A stretch of DNA of 64,000 bases from Cercophora sp. LCS_1 (Eukaryota > Ascomycota > Sordariomycetes > Sordariales > Lasiosphaeriaceae): the NCBI GenBank assembly GCA_036250225.1, contig JAPZLL010000002.1:1-64000 (forward strand), in the 5' to 3' direction. The position numbers were made by a program, and so were the translations under genes. The notes beneath the pieces were generated by a model that made no database searches, was not told the origin of the DNA, and saw nothing but the letters and a program-made list of their open reading frames with translations. The stretch's first letter is position 1; every line of letters starts with the position of its first letter. Positions 32,534-44,239 of this stretch are shown here, piece by piece.

Positions 32534-35095
32534 ATGGGCCCCTACCAGAAGTCCGCCGACAACAGCGCCGCCGCCTCTGCCCCTACTTCCTCGACAACGT
32601 CCGTGTCGCTCGAGGAGCACTCGACCACCCGCTCCTTCTTCTCGCGATTCAGTCTGCCCCTCCGCTCACGCGCGCGCAACGTTGCCGACTTCCACATCCG
32701 CCCCGCTGATCCTCACCGCAAGTACGGCGCCGGCGACCATGTGCAGGGTGCCGTGATACTGACCGTCGTCAAGCCGGTCCGCATCACCCACCTCACCGTG
32801 TCACTGCATGGCTATGTACGCGTCTACAAAGGACCGGGTGCTCCGTCGAGCGAGCCGGTCATCAACCCGGCTGAGGCCCTATCAATAAGCGGTCGCGGCG
32901 TACGGCAAAAAAACTCAAACCATGGCTACACGTCGCTGTTTCAGGACGAGCAAGTCCTCAGCTCCGACGGGAGACTCGAACCCGGCAGATATGAGTTCAA
33001 CTTCGACCTTCTCTTCCCGGCGAAAGGACTACCCAGCAGCATAGACGTGCGTGATCGTGCACTTGCTCTCTGTCACCGTTACTGACTTGGCTTGTAGTTT
33101 GAGCGCGGCACCATATCCTACATGATCACAGCGACCCTGACCCGCCCGACATCGATCACGCCGACGATGAGTTGCGAGCGAAAGATATTCCTAGTTGAAA
33201 AGGTAGACATCGGGCCTGTGGCGGTACCGCGCCCTCGGACTATCTATCTCGAACCCATCTCCAAAAGACCCAAGAAAAAGCGGCCAGTCGGCGCAGAGAG
33301 GGAGCCGGGATCCGCCGCAGCCGAGACACCCGAACTACCGGCATCGGATATGGACTCTACACGAGCGAATGAAAACTCAACCGAGGGCTCGCTGTCGGTG
33401 ATCGGAGAAGACTTGGGGCAAGACTACATGAGCAACAACCCCAGAAGCCCGGGAGGGCAATGTGACATAAGGAGCGTGAGCGGCGAGAGCGCTGGGAGTG
33501 CAGGATCCGGAGCGTTGAAGTGTGTTGAGGCGAGCACCACGACGTCTTCTGGCTCACCACCGGCGGGGAAACGGCGAACCGTCACCAAGGACCGGACCAT
33601 CACGGCAACCATTGAGTTGCTGAAAGGCGGCTGTCTGGCTGGCGACATGATCCCTGTCAAGATCTCTGTCCAGCATATCAAAAGGATAAAAAGCATGCAT
33701 GGGGTGATAGTGACCCTCTACAGGTATGGTCGGATTGATTCCTCACCCGTATTACCATCGGCAAGGAATATGTCGAAAGAAGAGGTCAGGCGACTCGAGA
33801 AGGAGGAGGTTTATCCCAAGTCGAAAACAGGTCTTGGTGGGCTCTCCCTCTCATCGGCTGGTTCGTGCAGCGTATTCCGGAAGGACTTGTCACAGGCATT
33901 CACGCCCCTCATCATCGACCCGTCGACACTGACGGCGAGCGTGACAACGTCAGTGCGGGTCCCCGAGGACGTGTTTCCCACGATCAAGGGCGTTCCCGGG
34001 GAGATGATAACCTTCAAATACAACATTGAGGTAATCGTTGATCTCGGCGGCAAGCTTGCCAACCAGATACAAACCAACAAACAAACGGTTGGCAGGATAG
34101 GTTCCACCCCCACCCCGCTGGGACCAACGGGAAATCCCTATGAGGCTGGGTCGCTGGCTTCGTGGAGCACAAGCATAATTGACACAGACAGGCTGCGGCG
34201 CGAGAAAGGTGTCATCTCGGTCGTATTTGAGCTTGTGGTAGGCACGATGGACAGCAGTCGGCTGCGTGGCAAGAGCCTGAGGTTTACACCCTCGGCACGC
34301 TCCCAGCCGACCTACGGCCCGGAACACAGAGGCGACAGTTATGAGAAGGGCACCTGGCGGAAAACGGCTGAAGAGCCAGAATACGTTGCTGAGGACTACC
34401 CTCGCGAATATGCGCCCTCTCAACCTCCGACAACCGAACAATACCGTTACTGGGACTTGGCGTCGGCTACACAAGTGGCCGCACCGTATTACGTTCCCCC
34501 ACCAGTGGTCCCAGACGAGAGCAGTCTTACGGAAAAGGAGCGGGTGAGACAAGCAGAGCAACGGCTCCTCCCGAGCCAACCGCCAGAAGCGCCCGTTGCC
34601 GGCCCGTCCAACTCAACCCCCGTGGCGCCTCCGAGCGTGATCAACATTTACGATGCCGACGACCAACCATCAAGCCCTCTACCACCGGCGGCACCACCTG
34701 AGGCAGAGCCGCCAGACCCCGTGGACGGGCCGTCGGCACCCACGCTGGAGGACCTATCTACAAACACCACGCTGCCTCCGACAGAGGACAAGCAAGAGCT
34801 CGAGCGCCGGCGCTTATTGGCCGAAGCCAGTGCTCCCCCAGAATTTCCAGACGATTACGATAACGGCGGCGTCGGCTCCAGTTCCAACGCCGCCGCTGGT
34901 CCGAGTGCCCCGCCAATGGTGCCCGAAGCGGCCTTTGAGCCCTCGGCGCCGGTTCTGGTCGAGGACGAAGAGGAGACATATGGACCTGATTATTCGTATG
35001 CCTCTGCCTCTGTGGCGGGGCCATCGTCTTCAGTCCAGGGGCTCTCCCCCGTTGGTTCAGGCCCAGCGGAGCCGCTGCCCAAGTATGAGAGATGA
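32534..35095 (+). CDS. palF: Arrestin-like pH-signalling protein PalF/Rim8
   Basis: Alpha-arrestin that binds the plasma-membrane pH sensor PalH/Rim21 and recruits ESCRT-I, leading to proteolytic activation of PacC/Rim101 at alkaline pH. Two exons, 32534-33046 and 33098-35095, joined in phase 0; 836 residues, typical for filamentous fungi. The arrestin N domain is at about 50-220 (FHIRPADPHRKYGAGDHVQG, YGYV-type strand SLHGYVRVYK, and the junction SSID/FERGTISYMITATLTRP that I recognise from PalF). The arrestin C domain lies at about 335-520 (TITATIELLKGGCLAGDMIP, VPGEMITFKYNIEVIVD). The tail is Pro/Ser-rich and acidic, with PSAP at 716-719, 773-776 and 786-789. The ATG at 32534 is the first in frame and lies about 50 residues before the arrestin fold. 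Confidence 0.94.
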
Positions 35096-35706
35096 TATTG
35101 TGAGTGTTGTTGTCGTTATTGAAAGGCTGTTGTCTGTGTGATTCGATGGTATGATAAAATTGGTGGCGTACGAAGTGAATGAGTGATTCTCTTTTTTGCA
35201 TGGCGTATGATGTTCAATCTCTCCTTATTATAGATGGGTTGTATATGGCATGCCACGACATGACGGGCGCGTTGGTATAATTACATAGCCAAATGTTTAG
35301 TCACTGGGGAGCACGATGTTAAATACAGTCCTGGAGTGTGTCCTGTGGAGTATGGCCCCGGTATGTCAAGGTGAGGAACACATGAGTCAGCGATGTGATT
35401 TCACTCATTGGATATATTTCAGTATCTTGATATTTCTCAGATGGTATCACCGTTCGATCGTCTAGCCTAGAGCAAGGTACTGCCCGAATCCCTGCCGATC
35501 CCATTTTCGGGATGTGATCTCTAACCAATACATTTACCCACGAAGTGTAATACAAACCACAAAACGAGGGGGGTATCCATTGCCTATTACCGATCATTTC
35601 CCATCTCTTTTGCAAAACTCATTCCAATAAGCCAAATTCCATTGCCATGTCGCTTTCCCGTGTTTATTTCATGACATTCATTTCATTAAACCCACTGGGA
35701 TGAAAA
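35096..35706. other. Convergent spacer
   Basis: 611 bp between converging stops of palF and the surface-protein gene, AT-rich compared with the surroundings. No gene is seen. Confidence 0.6.
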
Positions 35707-37700
35707 TCATTTCCCCCAATTCCCAGGCGCAACACTGGGACTCCGACTCTCCGGCGTCCCGTACCCATCACCATCATATCTCTGCTCCTCGCCCCAGCTC
35801 CTCTGCCCCCGTACACCAGGGACACGTAATAATCCGCCGTCCTCATCGCTTTCTTGTCTCCCGCTACTACTGCCAATCTCGAAGCGTTCATTACCGTCCA
35901 GCTCGCCTGGCTCGGTTTGCACAATGTGCGTCGGATGCCCCCTATATGGATTACGCGGTGGTGGCATGGGCGGTGGAGGCGAGCGCGTGCCGGGCGATGG
36001 GTTTTCGCTGCTAGAGTTGCCTTCTCGAGTGGTGGAGTCGATTTCGTGGGTTTCGACGCCCGAGTTGGAGCCAGAGACTGAGGCGGCTGTCATGGCGCTT
36101 ACGCGGTAGTTTTTGTTCCCGTTCCCGTTCCCGTTCCCGTTTCCGCTGGGAAAGGCGCTGACTAGGGTGCTGTACCCCGAGCTGCTGCGGTGGTGGCTTC
36201 CTGGTGCAGGGGTGGATTTATTGCTGTTGTTGGGGATGAGGTATTGGCCTGGTGGTGGGGTGAAGTCGCCTGAGGCGTGGTGGGCTGCTGGCGCCGCGGG
36301 AGCAAAGTGGGTGAGTACGGGGAAGGTGGGTTGGCGGTCGAGTTCGTTGACGTCTGGGGGGAGGTCTGCGTTGGGATTGGGTGAGGATGCGTATTTGCGG
36401 CGGTGGCGGATGAAGAATATGGCGATCGAGGCGACAATGATGGCGCCTACGGTACCGCCTACGGCGATACCTACAATGGCGGGGGTTTGGATTGATGAGG
36501 AGGCGGTGGGCGGGACGGTGATGAGGGTTGGGGTGGAGGATGAGGTGGCGCCAGTGGTTGGTGGCCGGTTCGGCGGGGCCGTGATGGTCCCTGTAACGAT
36601 GATTGGCGATTCTGTGGTGGTAATGACCTGAGTGACAGGCTGGTGAGAGGTTATGGTCATGGTGGATGTTACATCAACCGTTGTCTTGGCATTGAGGACA
36701 CTGAGAAGTCAGTCGTTTCCAAGAAGGGTGGGTGGGAGGATAATTACATGGTGTTGGTCATGATGACGGTAGTCATGACGAAGGAGGTAGTCTGGGAGGT
36801 GATTGTTGTCGAAACAACACTTGTAAAGTCTACGGTCTGCGTCGCAAATACCGTCGCCGTCGTTGGTGCCACCGCAGCCGATGGTTCCCTAGTTGCTTGC
36901 CTGCGTTCGAGAACATCGTTGATTGCATGAGGTAGACGACGGACTGAGACGGAGGTCCAGGCGGCCCGTAGAGCCCTGGTCCACGAGAGCCGAGGTTCGG
37001 TGATGAGGAGATCATTGTCCCTCTTGAGCAGGAGGGCCTCCGAGGTTGGGAGGGCTTGTCTTGCAATTTCCGTGGTGGTGATCCAGATAACTTTGGTTTG
37101 CGTCTCGGCATTTGATATCGTTGTCTCGGTCGTTCGAACGACCGTCGATGTCTCGACTACAACTACCAGCACTGTTGCTGTCTGGGTTGCAACGTGCGTG
37201 ATGGTCTCGAACAAGGTGGAGGTGACAGTCACGGGTCCGCTATTTAGGCTGTTAGACTCCCGAATATTTACTTTGTCGACAATGACCCCTTTTTTGACTT
37301 ACTCCGCCGACAAACATCGCCCCTGATCGCATGTTTGTCCGCTCGCACAGCACCCTCCACCGCAACATATCCCTCCGGAGCCGCAGCAATAAAGCCCGTC
37401 GGTACAACAAGTGCCGCAGTTGCTGCAGAAATTGACGCTGTCTCCGAAGCAAAAGTTGGTCCCGTTCGGCAAACAGTCCCGTCTTGACAAGTCGAGCACT
37501 CCGCGCTCGTGGAAGCCGACATATGCTTTGGACCCTGGGAGCGGATCCTGCCATCTCTTGAGAAAGGTCGCGTCGTCAGGGACAGCGCCGAGGGCAGCCT
37601 CGGGATGAGTGCCGGGCAGGGCGGAAGCCCTATCGGTGGCGGCAAGCAGAGAGCAAATCAGAAAAGCACCCGCAGGCCAACGTCGCGGAGCAGGCAACAT
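35707..37700 (-). CDS. Single-pass membrane protein with Cys-rich ectodomain (wall-sensor-like)
   Basis: Exons (minus) are 37303-37700, 36748-37239 and 35707-36700; 627 residues. Signal peptide at 1-28 (FLICSLLAATDRASA). A Cys-dense module at about 74-132 has some 15 cysteines in 60 residues, with CC and CGG patterns (CGTCC, YCCGSGGICCGGGCCASG). A long Thr/Ser/Val-rich, probably O-glycosylated stalk follows, interrupted by a charged loop near 180-245. One membrane helix lies at about 372-395 (IVGIAVGGTVGAIIVASIAI), then a basic RHRRK stop-transfer and a 230-residue cytosolic tail rich in Pro, Ser and Gly. The layout recalls Mid2/Wsc wall-stress sensors, but the Cys module is not a WSC domain as I know it. 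Function is unproven. The exon 1/2 acceptor could instead lie nine bases upstream. Confidence 0.75.
36115..36144 (-). repeat. Coding hexamer repeat (GGGAAC)n
   Basis: Four perfect GTTCCC units and a variant fifth on the plus strand. On the coding strand they encode a run of alternating Gly-Asn in the cytosolic tail of the surface protein. Repeat number may vary between strains. Confidence 0.85.
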
Positions 37701-39405
37701 GGCGAACGCATGTCATGATGCATCCCCCGCAACGACGAAAAGAGAGATGCAAGAAGAGACGTTGATCGATCCGCGGCCAGCAAACTTGGGACGACGACTG
37801 CGGCGGACGAATGCGGGCTGCCAGCTATAAGGGACCCATGGGCACATTGATCGACTGCAGGCCAGCGCAGACTGGGCGGGGATCAAGAGACATGTGGCTT
37901 GCATCTAGGACCAAACATGGAAAACATGGCCCCCTGGGAGCATGGCTGCCAATACCCAGCCTCCCTGTCCGCGTCCAGCCCGAAAGGGTGTCGCAGCAGC
38001 AGCACACCAGGAGCAAAGATTCACGACCTACAGCACTCGCTGACAGCCTGCAGCGGACTCGGACACGGCCGACCCCTGGGTCGTAACCGGGCTGGGGATC
38101 TTGCCAACCTGAGACCACGGACGGCCCAGCCAGTTCGTAATCACGCACGACGGGAGCGAGCAAGGCGATATGAGGTGCGACAGCCGCACATCTCGAAGCG
38201 CCCGGACACTCGTCCAGGCGCGATCCGCAGGCGAATATTGGGACCCTGAATAGCCGGCCCACAACGGGCGCCGAGTGGGAGATGAAAAGCAAACTCGGCA
38301 GGAAAAGGCAAAGAAAAGCGGGAGCGCAGCCACCCGACTTCACCTGCAACCTCCTCACTTTGTCCGACTCTCGACCGTTCTTGGGTAACCCCCCACCACC
38401 CACCAAGACGCACCCGCCGGGGCTCAGAACAGGGGATGCCGCGAACGCCGACGCAAGTCTTCGGACTGGGAGACTGGCTTGCCCCAAATGGCCCGATTTG
38501 GATGCAACACCTGTTCGTCATCCGACCCGTGCCCCCCTTGCCAAACGATTGAAACTTGCTTACTTGTACGGGGCGAATTGAGATGTGGGAACTACTTCAA
38601 ACATCCCTCGTCCTCACATCTCCAGCTCAGGACGACGCGCCGAGTGGAGATATTCGGTTGCGTTGAGGGACCTTATTGGGATATCTCGACCTGGGGGTAG
38701 AGCCCCTGTCCCCGGTTCTTGTATCTATGCTGGTGATCGCTGGCAGCAGTGCATGCGTTGCGCTGAGTGAACGTTGCATCCCAGCCTGTCAGAGTTTCTC
38801 CTCGGTCCGCCAAGCAGCTACTGCCGCTGGCTGACAGCGTGCCATTGTCTTGGAAGCTACAGAAATGAAGTAGCTCACCACACCATAAAGCAAGAATTAG
38901 CTGCTCCCGTCTCGCTTCCAACCTCGTGGGATTGCGAGCTTCCGTTTGTGAGTTGCGACTGTCCGCTCGGCTTCGACCGAGGCGGTGACCGGAGAGGGAT
39001 TCATCTGGATTCAGCAGCGGGTTGTGCGTGCACAAAACCACGCTTCTGCTGATATGCAAATGATCGGCATGAAGCGGGGTTATTAGAGCACCACCCCATT
39101 TTCTGGGTCTTTGGTCAACATTTCGGTTGAAAAGGGAAGGCGGGAGATCCCCTTCGTCCCGCTGTTTGTGTGTGATCAGTGTCTCGAGCACGGACCCTCG
39201 AGCTGAACTTTGGTGGGCCGTCCGGATTGGTTCGACCCGAGTCTGGTTACCCCACACTGGAGGTCGCTTCCCCGCGATCCATTGTTAGCAACGCGACCCA
39301 AAGTTCGAAGCTTGGGGTACAGAAATTCGCAGCAGCCAAAGCCAACAGCAGCTTTCGGATTGGGAATGCTACCGAGATCCCAACAGCTCCAATAACTCTG
39401 ACAAG
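37701..39405. other. Head-to-head upstream region, surface protein / SLD5
   Basis: 1.7 kb with no supported gene. ORFs of up to 220 codons on both strands overlap one another and lack domains. It contains both promoters. Confidence 0.55.
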
Positions 39406-40144
39406 ATGGATATTGACGACATCCTTCGCGAGGTCGACCCGACCATACACTCGGTCCCCCTCGAAAAGCGCGACCTTCAGGACCTGACACGCGCTTGGGT
39501 AGCTGAGAGGTCTGCGCCGGAGCTTCTGGAGTATGCCCCCACCCATCCCAAGGCGCCTCCAGGCTTTGGTTCTTGTGCCGTTTGTGCTGATTGTTGACCG
39601 CAGGTGGCCATCCAATGGTCTATTTGAGCGAATCAACGATAGCATCAAGGGCCAGATTGAGCGTGTCGAGGAGATGACAGGCGACATGGACCCGAAAACC
39701 AACTTTGCCCTCATCGTGATTCAGACCGAGCTGGAGCGCTATAAATTTCTGGTGCGCAGTTATCTGCGTGCTCGTCTTGCCAAAATCGACCGCCATACGC
39801 TTCACTACCTCTCCACCGATGCCCTTCGAGCTCGTCTGTCCGAGATGGAACTTGCCTATGCGACAAGGCACCAAGCGCTGCTTCACAACCACTACCTCTC
39901 GTCGTTTCTGTCATCGTTTCCTCCGGGGCTGCAGAACCTCAATGACACCGCCGGGAATGTCACGATGGTAGATTATCCGGACCTCGACTCTGCCGTCTTC
40001 ATTCGCCTCCTCAGGAGCGCAATGGTCAATGGGCATGGTGTTGACGACGATGGCACGGTCGAGTTCGAAGAGAACAACATTCTTATTCTTCGATGGTCAG
40101 ATGCCAAACCATTGGTTGAGTCAAGAAAGGCCGAACTTGTATGA
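39406..40144 (+). CDS. SLD5: GINS complex subunit Sld5
   Basis: Sld5 is one of four GINS subunits (Sld5, Psf1-3) in the CMG replicative helicase. Two exons, 39406-39530 and 39604-40144; 221 residues, the family size. The N-terminus MDIDDILREVDP, the intron-spanning PELLEWPSNGLFERINDSIK, and the helical A domain (VEEMTGDMDP ... IVIQTELERYKFLVRSYLR ARLAKID) are characteristic. The C-terminal B domain (ENNILILRWSDAKPLVESRK) forms the short beta region. The intron (73 nt, GTATGC ... CCGCAG) is phase 2, and splicing restores a continuous helix. It faces away from the surface-protein gene. Confidence 0.95.
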
Positions 40145-40772
40145 ACGAACTCCGGCTGCATCTTCAAAGTCCCGGCCCCGCTCCGCACCGGAACCCACGT
40201 CGCCCCGGACTTAAGCGTTGGGCACCGGACGAGTGCCGAGCGATCACCTGGCGCAGAACTATCTACAATGCCATCTTCAACATGCTTGTGCGGTATTCCG
40301 GCGGTGTTCCGGTAAAGTGGAAGCCACGCACGCGAATGCAGGGGCCCAGGGTAGCTGTGCTGTTGGTGGAGCCGTCGGGTTGAAGTCTCTCCATGCGCTA
40401 TGAGAACAGACGCTCGGCGACCGGAGCGACAATTGCCCCATTAGCGCCAGAATCTACTCGATTGAGCGCTTCATTTGTAACACGGCCCATAAAGTTGGCG
40501 TAGAAAGTGGTGCGGACTCGTCCGCTTCAACGGCTCGGCCTCCCGGAGTTAAGCTGGCACCAGCCATCAAGCGGACAATGAGCCGCACCACTAACACTAA
40601 CAACACCAACATCAAAGCAAAGATTAACAATCAGTTCTAAAATATAAATTCCCCATAAGGGCCGTTCAAAGTGATATTGGCATCACTCGTCACCTCAACT
40701 CATCCTCTCAACTTTCCCAACGCTCGATATCTCCAAGTTCAACGGCGTTGATCAACAGTTTGAACAGTCACC
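40145..40772. promoter_or_regulatory. SDR upstream region with TATA box
   Basis: 628 bp. A TATAAA lies at 40643-40648, 125-130 bp before the ATG of the SDR at 40773, followed by a C/T-rich leader. This is the clearest TATA arrangement in the window and suggests a regulated rather than housekeeping gene. No gene is seen. Confidence 0.5.
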
Positions 40773-41568
40773 ATGGCCTACAAGCATATTGCCCTCATCA
40801 CCGGTGCCAACCAAGGCATTGGCTACGAAATCGCTAAAAAGCTCGCAACTGAGCAACCCGATTACCTTGTGATTATCACTGGCAGACGCAAGGATTCCCT
40901 CGATGAAGCCCTCACAAAGCTCAACGCCCTAGGCCTGACCAACGTCGAGTCTCTTGCTATGGACATTAAGTCCGATGAATCCATTGCCACCGCCGCCAAG
41001 GCTGTCGAAGCCAAGCATGGTCGTCTCGATGTGCTCATTAACAATGCTGGTGTCGCCGGGAACTTTGCGCTCAGCACCCGCGAGATGTGGCAGGAATGTT
41101 ACGATGTCAATGTCATAGGCGCCCTGATCGTTACGAACACCTTTATCCCCCTGCTCGAGAAGTCCGAGGTCACGAAGCGAGTTGTTTTCATGTCCTCCGG
41201 CATGGGTAGCCTCCAGGACAAGGTTGATCCGGCCGTGTTCTATCGCAAGGAGAAATTCGGCCAGTACAGCTCTACCAAATCGGCCATGAACATGATGGCA
41301 CTTCATTTTGCTGTCGATTACGAGGATGACCACAGCTGGAAGTTCAACATCTGCTGCCCGTAAGTACATCGCCTCGAATTCGTGCTCCCTTCAGGAAACA
41401 TGGTACTGACAGTCGCGAAATAGCGGATACTGCGCAACCAACCTCAATGGCTTCAGGGGTACAGATACTCCCGAGCAGGGCGCAATCAACGCAGTGAGGC
41501 TTGCCACTCTTGGGCCTGATGGAGAGACGGGAACCTTTACTGGGCGAGAAGGCCCGAGGAGGTGGTAG
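40773..41568 (+). CDS. Short-chain dehydrogenase/reductase (carbonyl-reductase-like)
   Basis: Cytosolic NAD(P)-dependent oxidoreductase of unknown substrate. Two exons, 40773-41359 and 41424-41568; 243 residues, a classical SDR length. Cofactor motif ITGANQGIGYEIA at 9-21, an Arg pair after beta-2 (ITGRRKDSL) that favours NADPH, NNAG at about 90-93, the catalytic Ser segment VVFMSSGMGS and YSSTKSAM as YxxxK. After splicing the CCP/GYCATNLNGFRG junction gives the usual PGxxxT motif (here PGYCATN). The protein resembles the CBR1-like SDRs common in filamentous fungi. The ATG sits in a strong context (TCACCATGGCC). Confidence 0.92.
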
Positions 41569-43136
41569 CGAGAGTTTTCTGTAAATATCCTACCTAGGAA
41601 CCCAGTATTAAATCATGAGCTGCTCGTTGGAAAGCTATGTGCGAAGCCAGTGCTTTATGTCAACGCAGATTCTACGGTGATAAAAAGGTTCCAGTGTGAT
41701 AAAGATGCTAGCATCAGAGGCGGAATCGTGGATCACGGTTATCTTATCTAAAGTCCGGGGAACCTGGACGGCAATCGTGGATCTCGATTGGCGTGGACCA
41801 GTTGCCAGTTCATCCCTTGTCAGCATAAAATACTAAAATTGGCCATGTCATGCTAGTGGAAAAAAGCGCTGGGCTCGCATGTCTGCATCCGCACTGAATG
41901 AAAAGAAAAGAAAAAAAAAAAAAAAAGGTTTGCATGCGGTGCTGCATCAGCACAAATATCTGATGTTCGTATTCAAGCTCGGTTCTCTATTTTATCATCT
42001 GAGGTTTTTCTTGGTTGACGTACGTCTTGTTTTAGCCGGTACGTATTTTGTTCCCCGTATGTAAGGTAGGGGCGGCAACAACCGCACTACCTGAACTTTG
42101 TATTCTTGCAAACCCAACACTTTTTGCGCTAGGTCGCTGTCAACACGTCCAGAATGTCTGAGGTTTGACACGGAACAACAAACAATGTCAACGTGGTAGG
42201 TAAAACCCATGCTGTTGTGCACTCCATACGCCAGATCAACCATATTTGCTAGAGAACAATGGACGAGAGCGTCCGACGCCAAAGCGTCGCAGGGAGAGAC
42301 ATTGGTCTCCAGAGCTCAGACCATATCCCCAAAGGCCAAGCAAAGCTGTGCGGTTCAACCTTGGCACCCAACACTTCTGTTGGTTGTTCGCCCCGAGAAC
42401 TGCTTGCTGCCGAGAGCCGGCGCCAACCACTTCGCCCACCTCTCCTTTTTTTATCCCAATCCTCGGAGGGAGCAGGCAGCTGAGCAATTGAGGCTACGCT
42501 TGCTGCGTCACACGTCCAACAACATAACGTTCCCTGTTCACTGGAACGAATTTAGCCCTGCTTTTTGTGTTCGCGCAAACCCTGAGAGAGAGGAAATCCT
42601 CACAAAACCAGAAACGAACCTCAAATCAAGGAAACTCCATCAGGCGACCGGGACTTTGTCCCCGCCAAGTCCAGACAGCCGGCCGATCGGATGCTACGCT
42701 GCTGATTGGCGCCCAAGAAAGTTCGATCTCGCTGCGAAGCTGCTTCCCGCCCGCCCAGTACCCAGTGCCAGGCTTCTCCATGGCCAATTTTAAAATTAAG
42801 CAGCAACGTAACAGAAAAGCCCACGGACAAGGTTCTCCATGGGGTTGGATGGACAGGAAGCCCAAAACCTGCAAGACAGCGCCCATTCACTTTCCACTTT
42901 CCGGGCAGTCCACCGAGAAACGGGCATCACAAACAAAAAATGGAGAGGATGTGTGAGGTCACTTGTTGTCCGGGTCTCAGGGGCTCAGACCCGGCGTAAC
43001 ATCGAATCACATCTTCTTTGGGGCGACCATACATTCCCCCCGTTACACGAGTCCTCGTGTTTGCTGCGTGGTGTGGATACCTCCTCAATTCATACAGCAG
43101 AGCCAACAGGAGTTGGGAAGGGAATGTGATGCACAA

Positions 43137-43213
<77 letters not shown>

Positions 43214-43223
43214 NNNNNNNNNN
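43137..43223. other. G77 homopolymer ending in a 10-N assembly gap
   Basis: Seventy-seven G from 43137 to 43213, followed by ten N at 43214-43223. Ten N is a conventional gap filler rather than a measured length. A C21 tract follows at 43264-43284, only 40 bp after the gap. Both tracts follow the same short word GCACAAG. Confidence 0.9.
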
Positions 43224-43263
43224 CAGAGCCACCTGGCTTTTGGATGGTATTGTGTTGCACAAG

Positions 43264-43284
43264 CCCCCCCCCCCCCCCCCCCCC
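43264..43284. repeat. C21 homopolymer
   Basis: Twenty-one C directly after GCACAAGC-type sequence. Its closeness to the G77 tract makes strand-switching or an inverted read end a possible explanation. Confidence 0.85.
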
Positions 43285-43611
43285 GATGTCCTTCCCCGGT
43301 CAGACCAGTGCCGGGATGGTTAGTTTTTTCCTCTGCCTCCGTTTCGCGTGTTGATGTGTATTAAGAACGCCTCCTCCCTCTCTAATAAACACGCGCGGCT
43401 TTCTCTCTCTTCCTTTTCCCCACGCCCGTTCTCTTTTCATCATCACCATCCCCCTTCTGCACAAAAAGTGTGTGTTCGCTTCTGATTGTCTAATCCTCGA
43501 CACTCGTTGCGTTGTTAAACCACCACGTAATATCACAAGACCACCACAATCGCTACACAACACCCATCCGTAATACACATATCCTAGTTCAATACCAACC
43601 ACACCGCCAAA

Positions 43612-44239
43612 ATGCGTTTCACAACCATCGTCTCTGCCTCCCTCCTGGCCATTTCGGCCTCGGCCCAATCGAGCGCCGCCGCCGCCACCACCACCGCCGC
43701 CGCCGCGGCGCCCCAGAACTCGCAGCAAGCCGCGATTGTCGCCTGCCTCGAGGCCTGCAAGGAGGGCGATGTCGACTGCCAATCCAAGTGCATTGCCGTG
43801 CCCAACCCCAATGAAGATGATGTTCGTCTCTCCCACTCTCAGTGTTGATACGTCGTAGCTAACATGGAGGTCGCAGGCCAACGCCACCAACAACTGCGTA
43901 GCCGAATGCCCCCAGGGCAAGGGCACCGTCGAGGACAACGTCGCCTATGCCAACTGCGTCGACGGGTGCATTGCCAAATACTATTACACGACAACCGGCG
44001 CTGGTATCGGTGTTCAGCCCACCGCTGGCGCGGGTGGCCGGGGCACGAACCCCCCGGGCTCTGGTGCCACGGGTGTCAGCCCGTCCGGTTCGGCCGTTCC
44101 TACTGGCACCGAGGGCGAGAAAGCGAGCGGGACGGCGGCCAGCGGCTCGAGCCAGACTTCCAACCCTGCTCAGGGTCTTTCGGTTGCCGGGTCGACAATG
44201 GGCTTCGTTGGTTTCTTGGCTGCGCTTTTGGCTTTTTAA
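43612..44239 (+). CDS. Small GPI-anchored secreted protein with four CX3C motifs
   Basis: Two exons, 43612-43821 and 43877-44239 (donor GTTCGT, acceptor TCGCAG), 190 residues. Signal peptide at about 1-18 (MRFTTIVSASLLAISASA), an Ala/Thr-rich spacer, then eight cysteines as four CX3C pairs: CLEAC and CQSKC in exon 1, CVAEC and CVDGC in exon 2. A Gly/Ser/Thr-rich linker leads to a hydrophobic C-terminus (GFVGFLAALLAF) with no charged tail, as for GPI anchoring. The CX3C pairs suggest two helical hairpins each clipped by disulphides; the intron separates them, which would fit duplication of one hairpin (inference). I do not recognise a named family, and it is not a CFEM domain. Confidence 0.82.

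Larger units (their letters stand above)
41569..43611. other. Intergenic region containing the assembly gap
   Basis: 2.0 kb without a supported gene. It holds an A-rich run near 41908-41926, the G77 tract, the N gap and a C21 tract. ORFs of up to 194 codons (42209-42793) are without domains. The last 250 bp are CT-rich and are probably the leader of the gene at 43612. The missing sequence at the gap is of unknown length. Confidence 0.55.

Noticed and set aside
42209..42793. 194-codon plus-strand ORF before the assembly gap
   Set aside because: No recognisable family. Three overlapping ORFs in other frames have similar length, so chance is the simplest explanation.
43018..43364. ORFs with long poly-Gly or poly-Pro runs across the N gap
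   Set aside because: Produced by translating the G77 tract and unknown bases; not evidence of a gene.
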